DNA of 62,532 nucleotides from Chryseosolibacter sp049791675 (GCA_049791675.1 JBARAD010000299.1:1-62532); one strand, 5' to 3'; shown: positions 36,301 to 44,730, counted from the first letter of the stretch. Notes: generated by a model from the letters alone, not told the origin. Numbers and translations are program-made.

Positions 36301-36641
36301 GACTTCTTTTCACGCGAAATCCCCAGCGCGGTGACAACCACTTCGCCGAGTTGGGTGACATCTTCTGAAAGTACGACATCAACGACGCTTCTGCCTTCCA
36401 CCCCAACTTCCTGGGTGACAAAGCCGATGAAAGAAAATACAAGAACAGCGTCGGAGTTGGTGGGCCGGATGGAGTAGTCTCCGGCAGCATCGGTGGTTGT
36501 TCCTTCCGTTGTTCCTTTAACGACGACGGATACGCCGGGTATCGGAGCTCCGTCATTGGCCGTGACCTTTCCGGTCAACGTCTGCGCGCAGGCGAATTTT
36601 GCCATTAACAGCAAAAAACAAATCAGTAAAGGTTTCTTCAT
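33330..36641 (-). CDS. SusC/RagA-family TonB-linked outer-membrane protein
   Basis: About 1103 residues from the ATG at 36641 (MKKPLLICFLLLMAKFACAQ, a good signal peptide; the 21 upstream codons are less plausible). Order: carboxypeptidase-regulatory-like domain (LTGKVTANDGAPIPGVSV), the SusC-typical GEVVVTALGISREKKSLG, plug domain (NITVRGINSITGRNQPLIVL ... ILKGASAAALYGSDAVNGVI), then a long barrel ending VRVNF. It imports oligomers in a pair with SusD at the expense of the TonB motive force. The divergent LacI regulator and a 16-bp inverted repeat between the two genes suggest local control. Confidence 0.93.
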   Translation of the reverse strand: MKKPLLICFLLLMAKFACAQTLTGKVTANDGAPIPGVSVVVKGTTEGTTTDAAGDYSIRPTNSDAVLVFSFIGFVTQEVGVEGRSVVDVVLSEDVTQLGEVVVTALGISREKKSLGFATTTIENKDLTQTATPNFASALYGKAPGVRIATTPGGATSAVNITVRGINSITGRNQPLIVLNGVPVRDGEVSNNNYWADQRLRGNGLLDINPEDIENISILKGASAAALYGSDAVNGVILITTKSGKGTKGFKVDFSTSYSVDNVAYLPRYQNVRGPGAPLNVNDGGQEDDGFFYYDTDGDGVKETRGVLGFSINFGPKFDGQPTMAWDGVVRPYEAQKDNYAGLFQQAHNLVSSIAVSRGGENSSTRFSFTRQENEGVSLGSENDKNIFNLNNNFNLGKKYSVDVVVNYINQQTKNRPYSIDRLTNNFTGMIGRFDNADWYLQKYKTSRGYKFVTGSNQSLTPEENIIYNGVKVDLLDYVWRVKENLSDERSDRVISSITNTWEVTNGLKLRGRVAADITSLRTENRNSTEIPLTFGNSGEFFMENYTNSLMYGDIMLMYGKSITPDIDMNVMAGYSATKEVHSTVSRSTKDGLSTENRFDVSASVNIPNSNSFRAFLVKDAFIGTLNGSYKNFLFLEGTIRRDRTSTMHPSNNSFVYPSVNSSFVFSEAFDLPRFLSYGKIRGSWGIVGNYPDRYLANIAYDQNTLGVQAVDGKPVLYTTLAATFGNDNIKPEQKHEIEFGLETRLFNDRIGFDFTYYNGQIRDQILPLTTPSSVGATSVLTNIGTLRNKGIELALSGTPVKTASFNWDVLLNIARNTNVVEKLASGSDELLHADYDGNAAQLKSIVGQPMGDFYAHPVARTASGGMIVDPNGMYKVDPDTMVRIGNAMPKFVGGLINTFSYKGFSLSAVLDFRYGGYVMPTAINWMISRGLLEESLNYMDAEHGGLSYYEDIDGNRVPTSGAQGPNGETVYNDGMILPGVKGDGTPNDYIASSADYYWTVYNWGGPQYSPNTRYELYIQENSYVKMRELALSYRLPQSISSKIRATNIELSVFGRNLFFVYRTLKDMDAEQTTAGSRWYQNLTNVGTNPSTRTFGGSVRVNF

Positions 36642-37087
36642 GTTGAAATATGTTTGGGTTTTCATGTCTGAAATGCTCGCGGCATTTCTCAGATCGAAAA
36701 CCAAGGTAGACGGTAATATTTTTATTTCAAAGGAAAAATATCATTTCGTTACCGCACACGGCGGCTCCGTGTGCGGTAACGACATTAATCCGATCCGGAC
36801 CGGATCCGGACGGTTCCGGCCTGTCTATCAACGATTTAACACCAGGACGGCTGCCGACAGCCCTGTTTTCAGCGCAAACACGGTCAGCGTATTTGCCAAA
36901 AAAACTTCAGGCTGACGGGCCTCTGTGATTCCAACGCCTGGCCCGACCCGTCCGCATGTCAGTGCATCACACAAAAAAAATGCGGAACCACTGAAAATGT
37001 TTTACCTTTAAATAAGCACTTTAAAAAAAATCCCGACTGACGTGAAAGAGATGCGCCATCTTTGGATCCGAACCGGAGCCCACACCT
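36642..37087. other. Divergent control region of susC and the LacI-type gene
   Basis: About 450 bases without a convincing gene. They hold the 16-bp inverted repeat, the CCGGA-rich repeat and, at about 37002, TACCTTTA, a partial match to the Bacteroidota -7 element for the plus-strand regulator. Confidence 0.5.
36746..36782. promoter_or_regulatory. Perfect 16-bp inverted repeat between susC and lacI
   Basis: Two 16-base arms (TCGTTACCGCACACGG and its exact complement) surround a 5-base loop. The element sits 105 bases upstream of the susC start, in its likely leader, and about 305 bases before the lacI-type gene. Read toward susC the hairpin is followed by A/T-rich DNA with a TTTTT. It could be a transcription attenuator, an RNA switch or a regulator operator. 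A short TCCGGACCGGATCCGGA palindromic stretch lies just beside it near 36793. Confidence 0.6.
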
Positions 37088-38134
37088 ATGAAGAAGAAAG
37101 TACGGCTGAAGGACATCGCAAAACTCGCCAATGTCTCTGTCGGCACCGTTGATCGTGTAGTCCATCAACGCGGCGAGGTCGCCGAAGACTCATACAAAAG
37201 AGTCATGGCCATTATCGAGAAGACAGGTTACACGCCAAACCTGATCGCACGCACGCTTGGATCCAATAAATCCTTTACGGTCATCGCCGTCGTGCCCGAT
37301 CCGGCCCAGGACGAATACTGGAAGTTTGCACAGGACGGAATACTGCAGGCACAGGATGACTGGACACAATACAGCCTGCAAATCAAATCACAGTGGTTCG
37401 ACCTGTACGACAAAAGTTCTTTCGTCAAAGCGATCAAGTCGGCCATCCGTGCCAAACCCGACGGCATTCTCATGGCGCCCATCTTTCATCAGGAGGCTGT
37501 GACGGCCTTTGAACTCTGCCGGAAAAATGGAATTCCTTTTGTACTCTTTAATAATGACATTCCCGGAACGAACCCGCTAAGCTTCGTCGGTCAGGATCTG
37601 TATCAAAGCGGACAGCTTGGCGCAGAGCTGCTGCAGATCAGTCAGACCGCGCCTGGCACGTACGCTATTCTCCATATCTATGACGACATCTCAAACTCAA
37701 CACACCTGTCGGAAAAAGAGAAGGGTTTCAAGGAGTATTTCAAGGGACTGGAAGGTGGCGGAAATAAGGCAATCAGTGTTGACCTTAGCTTTTCCCATAA
37801 GAAAACGCTGAAAAAAGAGATTGATGAGCTGCTCTCTGCAAAAGACCTGAGGGGACTGCTGGTCACTACGTCTAAAGGAGCGTCTATCGTGTCGAGTATG
37901 CTTGAAGCGCATGGCAAGAACGAAATACGACTCGTAGCCTACGACCTCCTGCGGGAAAATGTCATCCAGCTCAACAAAGGTATCATTGACTTTCTGATTA
38001 ACCAGAATTCAAAACAGCAAGCGTACGTAGGCCTCAGCCATCTCTCGAATTTCCTCCTTTTCAACAAGAAACCGGCGGGGCATCTCTTTCCGCTTGAGAT
38101 CATTACGAGAAAGAACCTGAGTTCATATCTATAG
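37088..38134 (+). CDS. LacI-family transcriptional regulator
   Basis: A 348-residue regulator. The N-terminal helix-turn-helix is typical (VRLKDIAKLANVSVGTVDRV, hinge helix TPNLIARTLGS). A periplasmic-binding-protein-like sensor domain follows from about residue 62 (FTVIAVVPDP ... GILMAPIFHQEAV, FVLFNNDIPGTNPLSFVGQD). The VGTVDRVVHQRG variant is seen in Bacteroidota regulators with sugar sensors. The gene is divergent from susC, so it is the best candidate to control the SusC/SusD operon in response to a sugar; the ligand cannot be named. Confidence 0.92.
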   Translation: MKKKVRLKDIAKLANVSVGTVDRVVHQRGEVAEDSYKRVMAIIEKTGYTPNLIARTLGSNKSFTVIAVVPDPAQDEYWKFAQDGILQAQDDWTQYSLQIKSQWFDLYDKSSFVKAIKSAIRAKPDGILMAPIFHQEAVTAFELCRKNGIPFVLFNNDIPGTNPLSFVGQDLYQSGQLGAELLQISQTAPGTYAILHIYDDISNSTHLSEKEKGFKEYFKGLEGGGNKAISVDLSFSHKKTLKKEIDELLSAKDLRGLLVTTSKGASIVSSMLEAHGKNEIRLVAYDLLRENVIQLNKGIIDFLINQNSKQQAYVGLSHLSNFLLFNKKPAGHLFPLEIITRKNLSSYL

Positions 38135-38200
38135 GTTGTTGGTTGTTCGATTGTCCACAACTCAGCCTCCTGGCAAGCCAGTGAGGACGAGACGCCATGA

Positions 38201-38246
38201 GCACCTTAACACCTTAACACATTAACACCCTTAACACCTTAACACC
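38201..38246 (+). repeat. Five tandem TTAACAC[C/A] units
   Basis: 8-bp units start at 38206, 38214, 38222, 38231 and 38239, with one extra C between the third and fourth. The array ends exactly on the stop codon of the DUF4249 gene. It is related to the 16-bp units at 31605. Confidence 0.85.
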
Positions 38247-39115
38247 TAGAGTACTACAACCCTCACATCCGTCAAATGCAGCGTAAAGAAACCCTTTCCC
38301 CCGCGGATATTGGTGGGATAATAGATCGGTTCGCTGAAGACCTCAACCAGCTCGAGCTGATTCTCCAGCCTCAACGTAACATAGTTGAAATAATCCAGGC
38401 TGACGTTCGACAGCGACACCTCGATGCTGTCGCCCGGATAAAAGGTTTTGTGCATGGCGCGGAACATCTCGGAAAACTCCTGAGCATCAAATGTCTTGTC
38501 TTCCACCTGCCGGGTATACGCATCTGGCTTCAGAATTCTTTCAACCATATTTTTTCTTATTGCCTTCTGAACATTGAGCAAGTAGTAATTGGGGGAAGGA
38601 GGATCCTTTATGGTATACGTCACCTGTGCCCAATAATCATTAAACTCATTGATGTAGGGTTCAACGTTAACGGTATCAAAATAGATCGGCGCCTGCACGA
38701 CGGTGCTTGCCGTTACAGTACCCAACGACCTGCTCACGACTTTCAGATGACATTCCCTTCCGGGTACCAACGGAATGCCGGGCGACTGGTAGACGCCATC
38801 CTGCAATAATCTCAGGTTGTATATCGAATCATTGACGGTTATCGTCACGTCCGCGTCGTTAATCGCTATCTCGGGTATCAGGTCCCGTGGATCACTGTCA
38901 TCGCTGGCTTCCAGCGCCCCGATTGATTTGGTCAGGAGAATGGCCACAGAATTATCGGGAAGGATCAGCGACGATACGACAATCCTGGTTCCGGGGAAAT
39001 TCAGGTCATCGACGTCCAGTGGGTCCGGCATACAGGATGATAACCCCAGGGCCGTCGTCATGACGATCACCGATGCGTAAAAACTCTTCAGCATCCCGCT
39101 TCCACAAACTTTCAT
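38246..39115 (-). CDS. DUF4249-family lipoprotein
   Basis: A 289-residue lipoprotein; the lipobox ALGLSSC gives a lipidated Cys at residue 28, and an internal Met at residue 8 could be the true start. The family pattern is clear: an Ig-like first domain (VVSSLILPDNSVAILLTKSI, DADVTITVNDSIYNL) and GREYHLK-type turns (here PGRECHLKV). DUF4249 proteins are regularly encoded after TonB receptors in Bacteroidota, where they are thought to sit on or beside the barrel. The gap to the receptor stop is only six bases, so the genes form one operon. Confidence 0.85.
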   Translation of the reverse strand: MKVCGSGMLKSFYASVIVMTTALGLSSCMPDPLDVDDLNFPGTRIVVSSLILPDNSVAILLTKSIGALEASDDSDPRDLIPEIAINDADVTITVNDSIYNLRLLQDGVYQSPGIPLVPGRECHLKVVSRSLGTVTASTVVQAPIYFDTVNVEPYINEFNDYWAQVTYTIKDPPSPNYYLLNVQKAIRKNMVERILKPDAYTRQVEDKTFDAQEFSEMFRAMHKTFYPGDSIEVSLSNVSLDYFNYVTLRLENQLELVEVFSEPIYYPTNIRGGKGFFTLHLTDVRVVVL

Positions 39116-39121
39116 ACATCA

Positions 39122-41410
39122 CTAAATTTTACATCCATAACTGATGAACGGTAACAATCCGAACAGACCTGGTTGGGAATACTTCAGCGTGTTATCCTGC
39201 TTATCCTGCTTGATCACAAGACCGAAAGGCGTGGCACGATTGTACACGTTGTAAACACCCATCGATAAGTTCCATTTAAACCTGGCTCCGGCCTTGCTGT
39301 TCAACTTCAAACCCACGTCCAGGCGATGTGAATCGCTAAGCTTCACATTGTTCATGGCAGAGAACTCGGGGATCAGGTCAAGCCCGGCGCCGTTCGGGGC
39401 CAGCGCAAGATGCTGTCCCACCACCGGTGTAAACCTTGCACCTGAAATGTATTCCCAGAGTACAGAGGCCATCCACCGCTTTCCAAGAGCATATTGTACT
39501 ACGATGGCCCCATTATGTCTCCGGTCGTATCGTGCCCTAAACCATCCGCCTGCGTTCAGATCGTCATATTTTCTCCAGGACCAGCTTACCGAGTAACTCA
39601 CCCATCCTGTGAGCTTTCCCGTCTCTTTGCGCACAAGGAATTCCGACCCGTATGCTTTTCCCCTTCCCTGGATCAGCCTCGACTCAAAATCCGATTTGAA
39701 CAGGAGATTGGTGCCTTCTTCATAAGCGACCAGATCATCCATCGATTTATAATATCCTTCAACACTCAAAAAGATTTTGCGGGAGGGGATAAATCGCTGC
39801 AGCGCCATTGCGAACTGATGCGATGTTTGAGGCCTGATGCTGTCTGTTGCAGGGAACCAGACGTCGATGGGTGTAGAAACGGCAGAGTTTGAAATGCGGT
39901 GTAGATACTGGACCATTCTGGAATAATTGAATTTCAAAGCCTGGTCATGCTTCAGCGCATACCGTATCGAAACCCTGGGCTCCGGGTAGATGTATTTCCT
40001 GGAATGCGTTACAGCCATCGAACCGCGGATACCTGCATTCACCGTTAGCCGCGATACGGGCGCCCACTCATGTTGTACAAACGCCGCATATTCCTGTACG
40101 ATCTTCCCCTCGGAGGCGCCGCTCTCTACCAGATCCGTGATAGAACCTTCCGAGTTGAGGACTTTCGGACTTATTTGATGTCTGATCCATTCAAGGCCCG
40201 TAGAAAGGGTTGCATTGTTCCATACTGAATCTTTCTCTATTGAAAATTTTGCCCCGAAATCCTCGATATGAGAACGGGCTGACACCTGGTAATCCTCCTT
40301 ATAGGCATTCCGGGTATTATAACCGAAGACGGTATGGAACATTGAAAGATCATTTTTCCAGTGACTGGAATTTTTATGGCTCCATTTGAAAGTCTGGCTG
40401 GAATTATTCGCGTCGTGCGTGGTATGCATGCCCCGGCCATCCCCGTCAACATCGCGCAGGAAATCCAGATTGTCTCCCCCGCTGTAATGACTCATTTCAA
40501 TCTGGTGTGACTTCGATGGATGGACGATCAGCTTTCCGTTCAGGTCATAGAACGAATAAGGGACCTCTTTCCCTGCCACTTTTTGTACCAGTTTGTCCAC
40601 ATAGCTCTTCCTACCTGCAATCCATAAGCTTGCCTTGTCCTTTACAATAGGTTGTTCGAACTTGATTCGGGAAGCAATTAAACCGATGTTGGCAGACAGG
40701 CTTGTTCTTTCCGCAATCCCGGAGAGGGTACTGATGTTCAATACCGATGATAGCCGTCCTCCGAACTCCGCTGGAAAACCTCCATGGATTACATCCGCTT
40801 TGTCCAGAATATCCGGGTTGAATACAGACAAGAATCCCAAAAGGTGGCCTGGGTTATAGATCGGTGCATTGTCCAGGAGGACAAGATTCTGATCGGCAGC
40901 ACCACCCCTGACGAACATATCAGCGGTTCCCTCCATTCCCGCGGCCGACCCGGGTAGCAACCGCACTGTCTGCAGCAGATCCGCTTCGCCCATAAAGGAA
41001 GGCAGACGCGATAGATCATTTTTCGAAAGCGTCTGAGTACCGGAAACGGCTGATTCAAAGATGTCCTCATTTGAAAACTTCCTGTCTTCAATCAGAACCT
41101 CCTGAAGACGACCCACTTTTGGAGTCAGGACGAAAGTCAATGTTGTATCCTGGCTGATCTTCCGGATGATGGTCAGCGTTTCAAATCCGGTATAGGAAAT
41201 CACAACTGTTTTCGGGCCCGTCTTCACCCTGGCGGTGAACGAACCCTTCATATCTGATGTAAACAGGACACTGTCGGGAAGGATGATCGCATTGGCCAGA
41301 TAAACCAGTTCTCCACCGGCATCCCGGACGACGCCCGTGATTTTCACATCCTGACCTTTTAGAAAGAAAGGAGAAACACTAATAAAGGCCCAAAGCAAGA
41401 ACGGCTTCAC
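39122..41410 (-). CDS. TonB-dependent receptor paired with DUF4249
   Basis: A 762-residue outer-membrane protein: signal peptide (FLLWAFISVSPFFLKG), carboxypeptidase-like domain (VKITGVVRDAGGELVYLANA), plug domain (SFMGEADLLQTVRLLPGSA, DMFVRGGAADQNLVLLD, then VIHGGFPAEFGGRLSS) and a barrel ending GLLPFISYGCKI. The MGEADLLQTVRLLPG form belongs to the receptor class that pairs with DUF4249 lipoproteins. The transported molecule is unknown. The upstream region (41411-42142) is long and gene-free. Confidence 0.9.
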   Translation of the reverse strand: MKPFLLWAFISVSPFFLKGQDVKITGVVRDAGGELVYLANAIILPDSVLFTSDMKGSFTARVKTGPKTVVISYTGFETLTIIRKISQDTTLTFVLTPKVGRLQEVLIEDRKFSNEDIFESAVSGTQTLSKNDLSRLPSFMGEADLLQTVRLLPGSAAGMEGTADMFVRGGAADQNLVLLDNAPIYNPGHLLGFLSVFNPDILDKADVIHGGFPAEFGGRLSSVLNISTLSGIAERTSLSANIGLIASRIKFEQPIVKDKASLWIAGRKSYVDKLVQKVAGKEVPYSFYDLNGKLIVHPSKSHQIEMSHYSGGDNLDFLRDVDGDGRGMHTTHDANNSSQTFKWSHKNSSHWKNDLSMFHTVFGYNTRNAYKEDYQVSARSHIEDFGAKFSIEKDSVWNNATLSTGLEWIRHQISPKVLNSEGSITDLVESGASEGKIVQEYAAFVQHEWAPVSRLTVNAGIRGSMAVTHSRKYIYPEPRVSIRYALKHDQALKFNYSRMVQYLHRISNSAVSTPIDVWFPATDSIRPQTSHQFAMALQRFIPSRKIFLSVEGYYKSMDDLVAYEEGTNLLFKSDFESRLIQGRGKAYGSEFLVRKETGKLTGWVSYSVSWSWRKYDDLNAGGWFRARYDRRHNGAIVVQYALGKRWMASVLWEYISGARFTPVVGQHLALAPNGAGLDLIPEFSAMNNVKLSDSHRLDVGLKLNSKAGARFKWNLSMGVYNVYNRATPFGLVIKQDKQDNTLKYSQPGLFGLLPFISYGCKI

Positions 41411-42142
41411 AAACCAAATTTTAAACCTCCGGGAAAATCAATAGCGGTAGCCAGGTGGGTGGATGCTGTACGCGGCGACTGTTCCGTCACACAGTAGAGA
41501 AAATTCCTATGCCCGGTTCAGGAAAAATCCGGAAATAATCAAACTATTTTTTTTGAGGACGGGGCTTCGATAAAAAGCCTATGTTCACCTGGCCACAGAC
41601 AAAATGACGATTTTCGGACAAGCCATCGCGAATGAGGGCACCCCAAAGGAAATACTCAGTGGTTCTTGACGGGCGGGAGGCTTGTCTATTTTCTATAACC
41701 AATACAAAGTTTATTGTAGCATACTTCTTAGATCTTTACACTGCCTATCTTTTGAAAACCCTTCATTTTCGGAATTTGTAATCACATTCAAATAAATGAG
41801 TCTAATCGTTAAACATTACTGACAAGTTATCTCATTCAACCATGCCCTTCCCTCTGCTAAGAGGAGTTGGCTATGCGTCGGGAAAAAGGCTCAACTTGCG
41901 CATGGCTTTTGGCACTGAGCGGAAGTGAAAGTCTTCCTTTGTCAGCAAGGCAACGATTGAACCGAAGCCTTCGACGCGGAAGGACGGATAAAACAACTCA
42001 ATCTGGAAGGCTCGACAAGTTCTTACATTGTGCCTCGACCAAACGAAACCAAAAGCTTCTCTGAAGCGTTCAATTCTTATCAAAACCATGATGCCAGAAG
42101 TTGGAATTTTAAAGCCGGTTTAGTAATTTACAAACAAGCCAA
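41411..42142. other. Long gene-poor stretch before the AT-rich insert
   Basis: About 730 bases. The right part becomes A/T-rich. At 41844-42120 several short frames on both strands look semi-coding; a 72-codon minus-strand frame lies at 41871-42089. No family could be recognised and the region may be remnant DNA or an interspersed repeat. Confidence 0.4.
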
Positions 42143-42400
42143 ATGAAACTTTGGTTTTACCGTATATTTCGACCATTAATCACGACAGCTATGAGAAAAC
42201 TAGTATCGGCATGGTACCTACACTCAGGCAGATCCAAAAGGAGTAATGCTGTGGTAAAACTGATTTCGCTCGGAAAGGGACCTAGTATTTCTGAAGCTGT
42301 CACACAAGAAAAGAAGGAGCCGAAAAAATTACGAGGCGTGTCAGGAGATGGTTCTGTAATTGTGAAAAGAGTAGGGACCTATTCCATGGTAAAAGAATAA
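42143..42400 (+). CDS. Small hypothetical protein, 85 residues (first gene of a two-gene insert)
   Basis: A basic 85-residue product (MKLWFYRIFRPLITTAMRKL...); an ATG at 42191 would give a 69-residue form starting MRKLVSAWYLHSGRSKRSNA. The C-terminal part (GDGSVIVKRVGTYSMVKE) looks beta-rich. The stop codon lies one base before the ATG of the next gene, so the two are co-translated. It belongs to an A/T-richer patch unlike its surroundings. No family is recognised. Confidence 0.5.
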   Translation: MKLWFYRIFRPLITTAMRKLVSAWYLHSGRSKRSNAVVKLISLGKGPSISEAVTQEKKEPKKLRGVSGDGSVIVKRVGTYSMVKE

Positions 42401-42401
42401 A

Positions 42402-43187
42402 ATGAATTTAGCGATACCCACGCTAACACTAATTTTCCTATTGGCTCCTGGGTTAGCATTTCGAAGAGGGTATTTCTCCGGTGCTTTTTCTCAGCAATAC
42501 TTCAAGGCCACATTTAGCGATCTTTTGATCGCAACAATTCTTCCTGCAGTGGCCATTCATATTCTTCTATTCAATTTTGCAGTCCGATACTTCTATAATA
42601 TCGATGCAAATACCTTAGCAATTTTATTAAGTGGAACAACAGAACCACAACAAATCAGGGTGGCTTTCTCAAGTCTAAATCATAACGCAAAAGAAATTTG
42701 CTTGTATTTGCTGTTGGCATCAGTTATTTCATTTGTGTTGGGCATTGTATGCAAAAACCTTATCCGGGGGTTGAGATATGATCGAAAGTATACTTTCTTC
42801 CAGTTCCAAAATAAGTGGCACTATCTATTCACCGGCGAGATCTTAGATTTTCCCGGTCAGGCCGGACGACCGGAAGATGTTGATTTCGTTTACATAGATG
42901 CACTCGTGGACTGTCAGGAGGGGACGGTACTCTATTCAGGAATGTTAGCTGAACATCTCTTAAGCAAGGACGGGGGATTGGATCACATATATCTGTCGGA
43001 TACGAGGAGACGATACCTTAAAAACAAAGACAATGGCGAGGAAGGGACTAGCTACTATGAAATGCCTGGGAATTTGTTCGTCATTCCGTATATCAGTATA
43101 ATTAATTTACACATCACATATTATTCAATCGAAGTACAGAAAGAATTAAAGGAACAAATTGACAAAGTTGATGTAGAGGCCGATTAG
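42402..43187 (+). CDS. Membrane protein of unknown function
   Basis: A 261-residue protein with three apparent membrane segments: LTLIFLLAPGLAFRRGYFSG (1-25), LIATILPAVAIHILLFNFAV (about 40-62) and ICLYLLLASVISFVLGIVC (about 98-118). A soluble C-terminal domain follows (residues about 125-261: YTFFQFQNKWHYLFTGEI, DVDFVYIDALVDCQEGTVLY). The domain layout resembles, from memory, proteins annotated as DUF6338, which I cannot verify. It follows the 85-residue gene with a one-base gap. The patch has lower GC than its neighbours, which suggests acquisition by transfer. Confidence 0.7.
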   Translation: MNLAIPTLTLIFLLAPGLAFRRGYFSGAFSQQYFKATFSDLLIATILPAVAIHILLFNFAVRYFYNIDANTLAILLSGTTEPQQIRVAFSSLNHNAKEICLYLLLASVISFVLGIVCKNLIRGLRYDRKYTFFQFQNKWHYLFTGEILDFPGQAGRPEDVDFVYIDALVDCQEGTVLYSGMLAEHLLSKDGGLDHIYLSDTRRRYLKNKDNGEEGTSYYEMPGNLFVIPYISIINLHITYYSIEVQKELKEQIDKVDVEAD

Positions 43188-43204
43188 TCAATTTAAGACC
43201 TCAT

Positions 43205-43375
43205 TCACACCATCCCAATTGAGCAATGGAGCCTTCGGCTTAGTGGCTCCCTACAGAAGTTTGATGCGCATATCATCACATCATATTGCTCTGCAAGATC
43301 AGTCAGCTTGACGAATGATTGGTGGCAGCGTGCAATGTACTTATCACTGATCTGATTGTGATCCAGTTCGTTCAT
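43205..43375 (-). CDS. Possible 56-residue ORF, remnant or small protein
   Basis: On the minus strand an ATG at 43375 opens 56 codons (NELDHNQISDKYIARCHQSF...) ending at a TGA at 43205. The first 35 residues look coding, the last ones less so. It is not linked to a neighbour and no family is recognised; it may be debris of the same inserted segment. Confidence 0.2.
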   Translation of the reverse strand: MNELDHNQISDKYIARCHQSFVKLTDLAEQYDVMICASNFCREPLSRRLHCSIGMV

Positions 43376-43467
43376 CTGGACCTTCGTTCACATTAATTTT
43401 TATCCCCGGTTGCCTGCAGTGGCACAGGAGGTGCAAGGCGCGAATGGAAAAGGTAAACTATATGCAG

Positions 43468-44730
43468 CTACTTCCACACCTTATCCGCAAAATTCATAAA
43501 CCTCTGCCAGTCTTCCAGCAACATGTTGTGACCTCCCTCCCTGACGTGGTATCCGACCTTGCCACTGATCACCTGCTCGTTCACAGGTGGCATCGCCTCG
43601 GGAAGATCCGAAGGTGATTTAAAAAGCCGATACACCTTTGCGGCGTGGTGTAACGCCAGATAGGAACCGCGCGGATCCGCCCAGATGTCTTCTCCTGCAC
43701 TCGCCACGTAAACCGGTCTCGGCGCCGTCAGCGCAATGAGCATATGACTGTCAACAGGCAGGTCCTCCTCACGGTCATTGTACTTTTTGTAGTTCGTGCA
43801 AAACCAGTGCGGGAAGGCCCGGTTGATCACAGCCACAGTTTCACCAAACCGGCGCCTTGCAAGGGCAGCCCCGGTACAGCCAGATTCATTGGAGATCGTC
43901 ATTGCGAAACGACTATCCTGAGCCCCGGCCCACAGGGCGGTTTTACCGCCGCGTGAATGACCGAGAACGGCAACCTTATCGCCTTCCACATCGGGATCCG
44001 TAACAAGGTAATCGAGACAACGGCTCGCACCCCATGCCCATGCTGCGATCGTGCCCCATGCATCATCCGGCCGCGGCGTCTTGTCGAGCAGCGCGTGAAT
44101 GCCACCCTTGAATTCATCGAATTTATCCTGATCTACGTCCGCATTGTGAAAAGCCGCGATACCATATCCGCGTGCGATCACTTCCTCCGCAGGCCAGAAC
44201 TGACTTTTTTCCGTACGGCTTGGATCGGTATTCTCCTTCCCGCGGTTGTTGATCAACAGAAAGGTCGGCACCGGCCCCTTTGCGTTGTTTGGCGTAAACA
44301 GCACGAGGCGAATCACCAGGGATTGAGCCGCCCGGGTGATGGAAACGTCGACTTCCTTCAGTGTAGCCATCCCGTTCATCGCATGCTTGTCGACCTTCAC
44401 GACCTTGAAACTCTTCTGATAGGTTGTTTCGGGATCCCTTCCAAAAACATGCGTGCGATACAGTTCGAGGATCTCGGGCCTGCGCATCCGATTCCAGCTT
44501 CGCACACTATTCACCTTTTCACCATCGAGGGTTGTCAGCAAATCCGGCAAAGTGTATTCAGGAACTTTTTCTTCAGTGAAGTTGAGTTGCGGACGGGATG
44601 ACGACATCTTTTCTACGGTCTGGCTGGAAGCGCGCCAACCCGAATCATGCTGGGCGGCAATTTCCAGTGCAGGCAATACCATGAACAAAAGGACCGCCAT
44701 TGATAAGGAAAATAATCTTTTGAGATTCAT
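43468..44730 (-). CDS. CE15-type glucuronoyl esterase / alpha-beta hydrolase
   Basis: About 420 residues from the ATG at 44730, chosen because MNLKRLFSLSMAVLLFMVLP begins a signal peptide. A 34-codon upstream extension exists but has no such signal. The nucleophile block is VLGHSRGGK (Ser259), which fits the CE15 consensus G-x-S-R-x-G-K with His in place of the usual Cys. The following SNESGCTGAALARRRFGE and GGHNMLLED (catalytic His) are also CE15-like. CE15 enzymes cleave the ester between glucuronic acid and lignin alcohols; bacterial members may act on other esters. It is secreted and stands alone, with a palindrome upstream at 45002-45026. Confidence 0.85.
   Translation of the reverse strand: MNLKRLFSLSMAVLLFMVLPALEIAAQHDSGWRASSQTVEKMSSSRPQLNFTEEKVPEYTLPDLLTTLDGEKVNSVRSWNRMRRPEILELYRTHVFGRDPETTYQKSFKVVKVDKHAMNGMATLKEVDVSITRAAQSLVIRLVLFTPNNAKGPVPTFLLINNRGKENTDPSRTEKSQFWPAEEVIARGYGIAAFHNADVDQDKFDEFKGGIHALLDKTPRPDDAWGTIAAWAWGASRCLDYLVTDPDVEGDKVAVLGHSRGGKTALWAGAQDSRFAMTISNESGCTGAALARRRFGETVAVINRAFPHWFCTNYKKYNDREEDLPVDSHMLIALTAPRPVYVASAGEDIWADPRGSYLALHHAAKVYRLFKSPSDLPEAMPPVNEQVISGKVGYHVREGGHNMLLEDWQRFMNFADKVWK

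Noticed and set aside
38201..38246. CRISPR-like or telomere-like array
   Set aside because: 8-bp units without spacers; too short and on a chromosome segment with normal genes.
41871..42089. 72-codon minus-strand frame
   Set aside because: Semi-coding look but no family, no start context, and overlapping short frames on the other strand; treated as remnant or repeat DNA.
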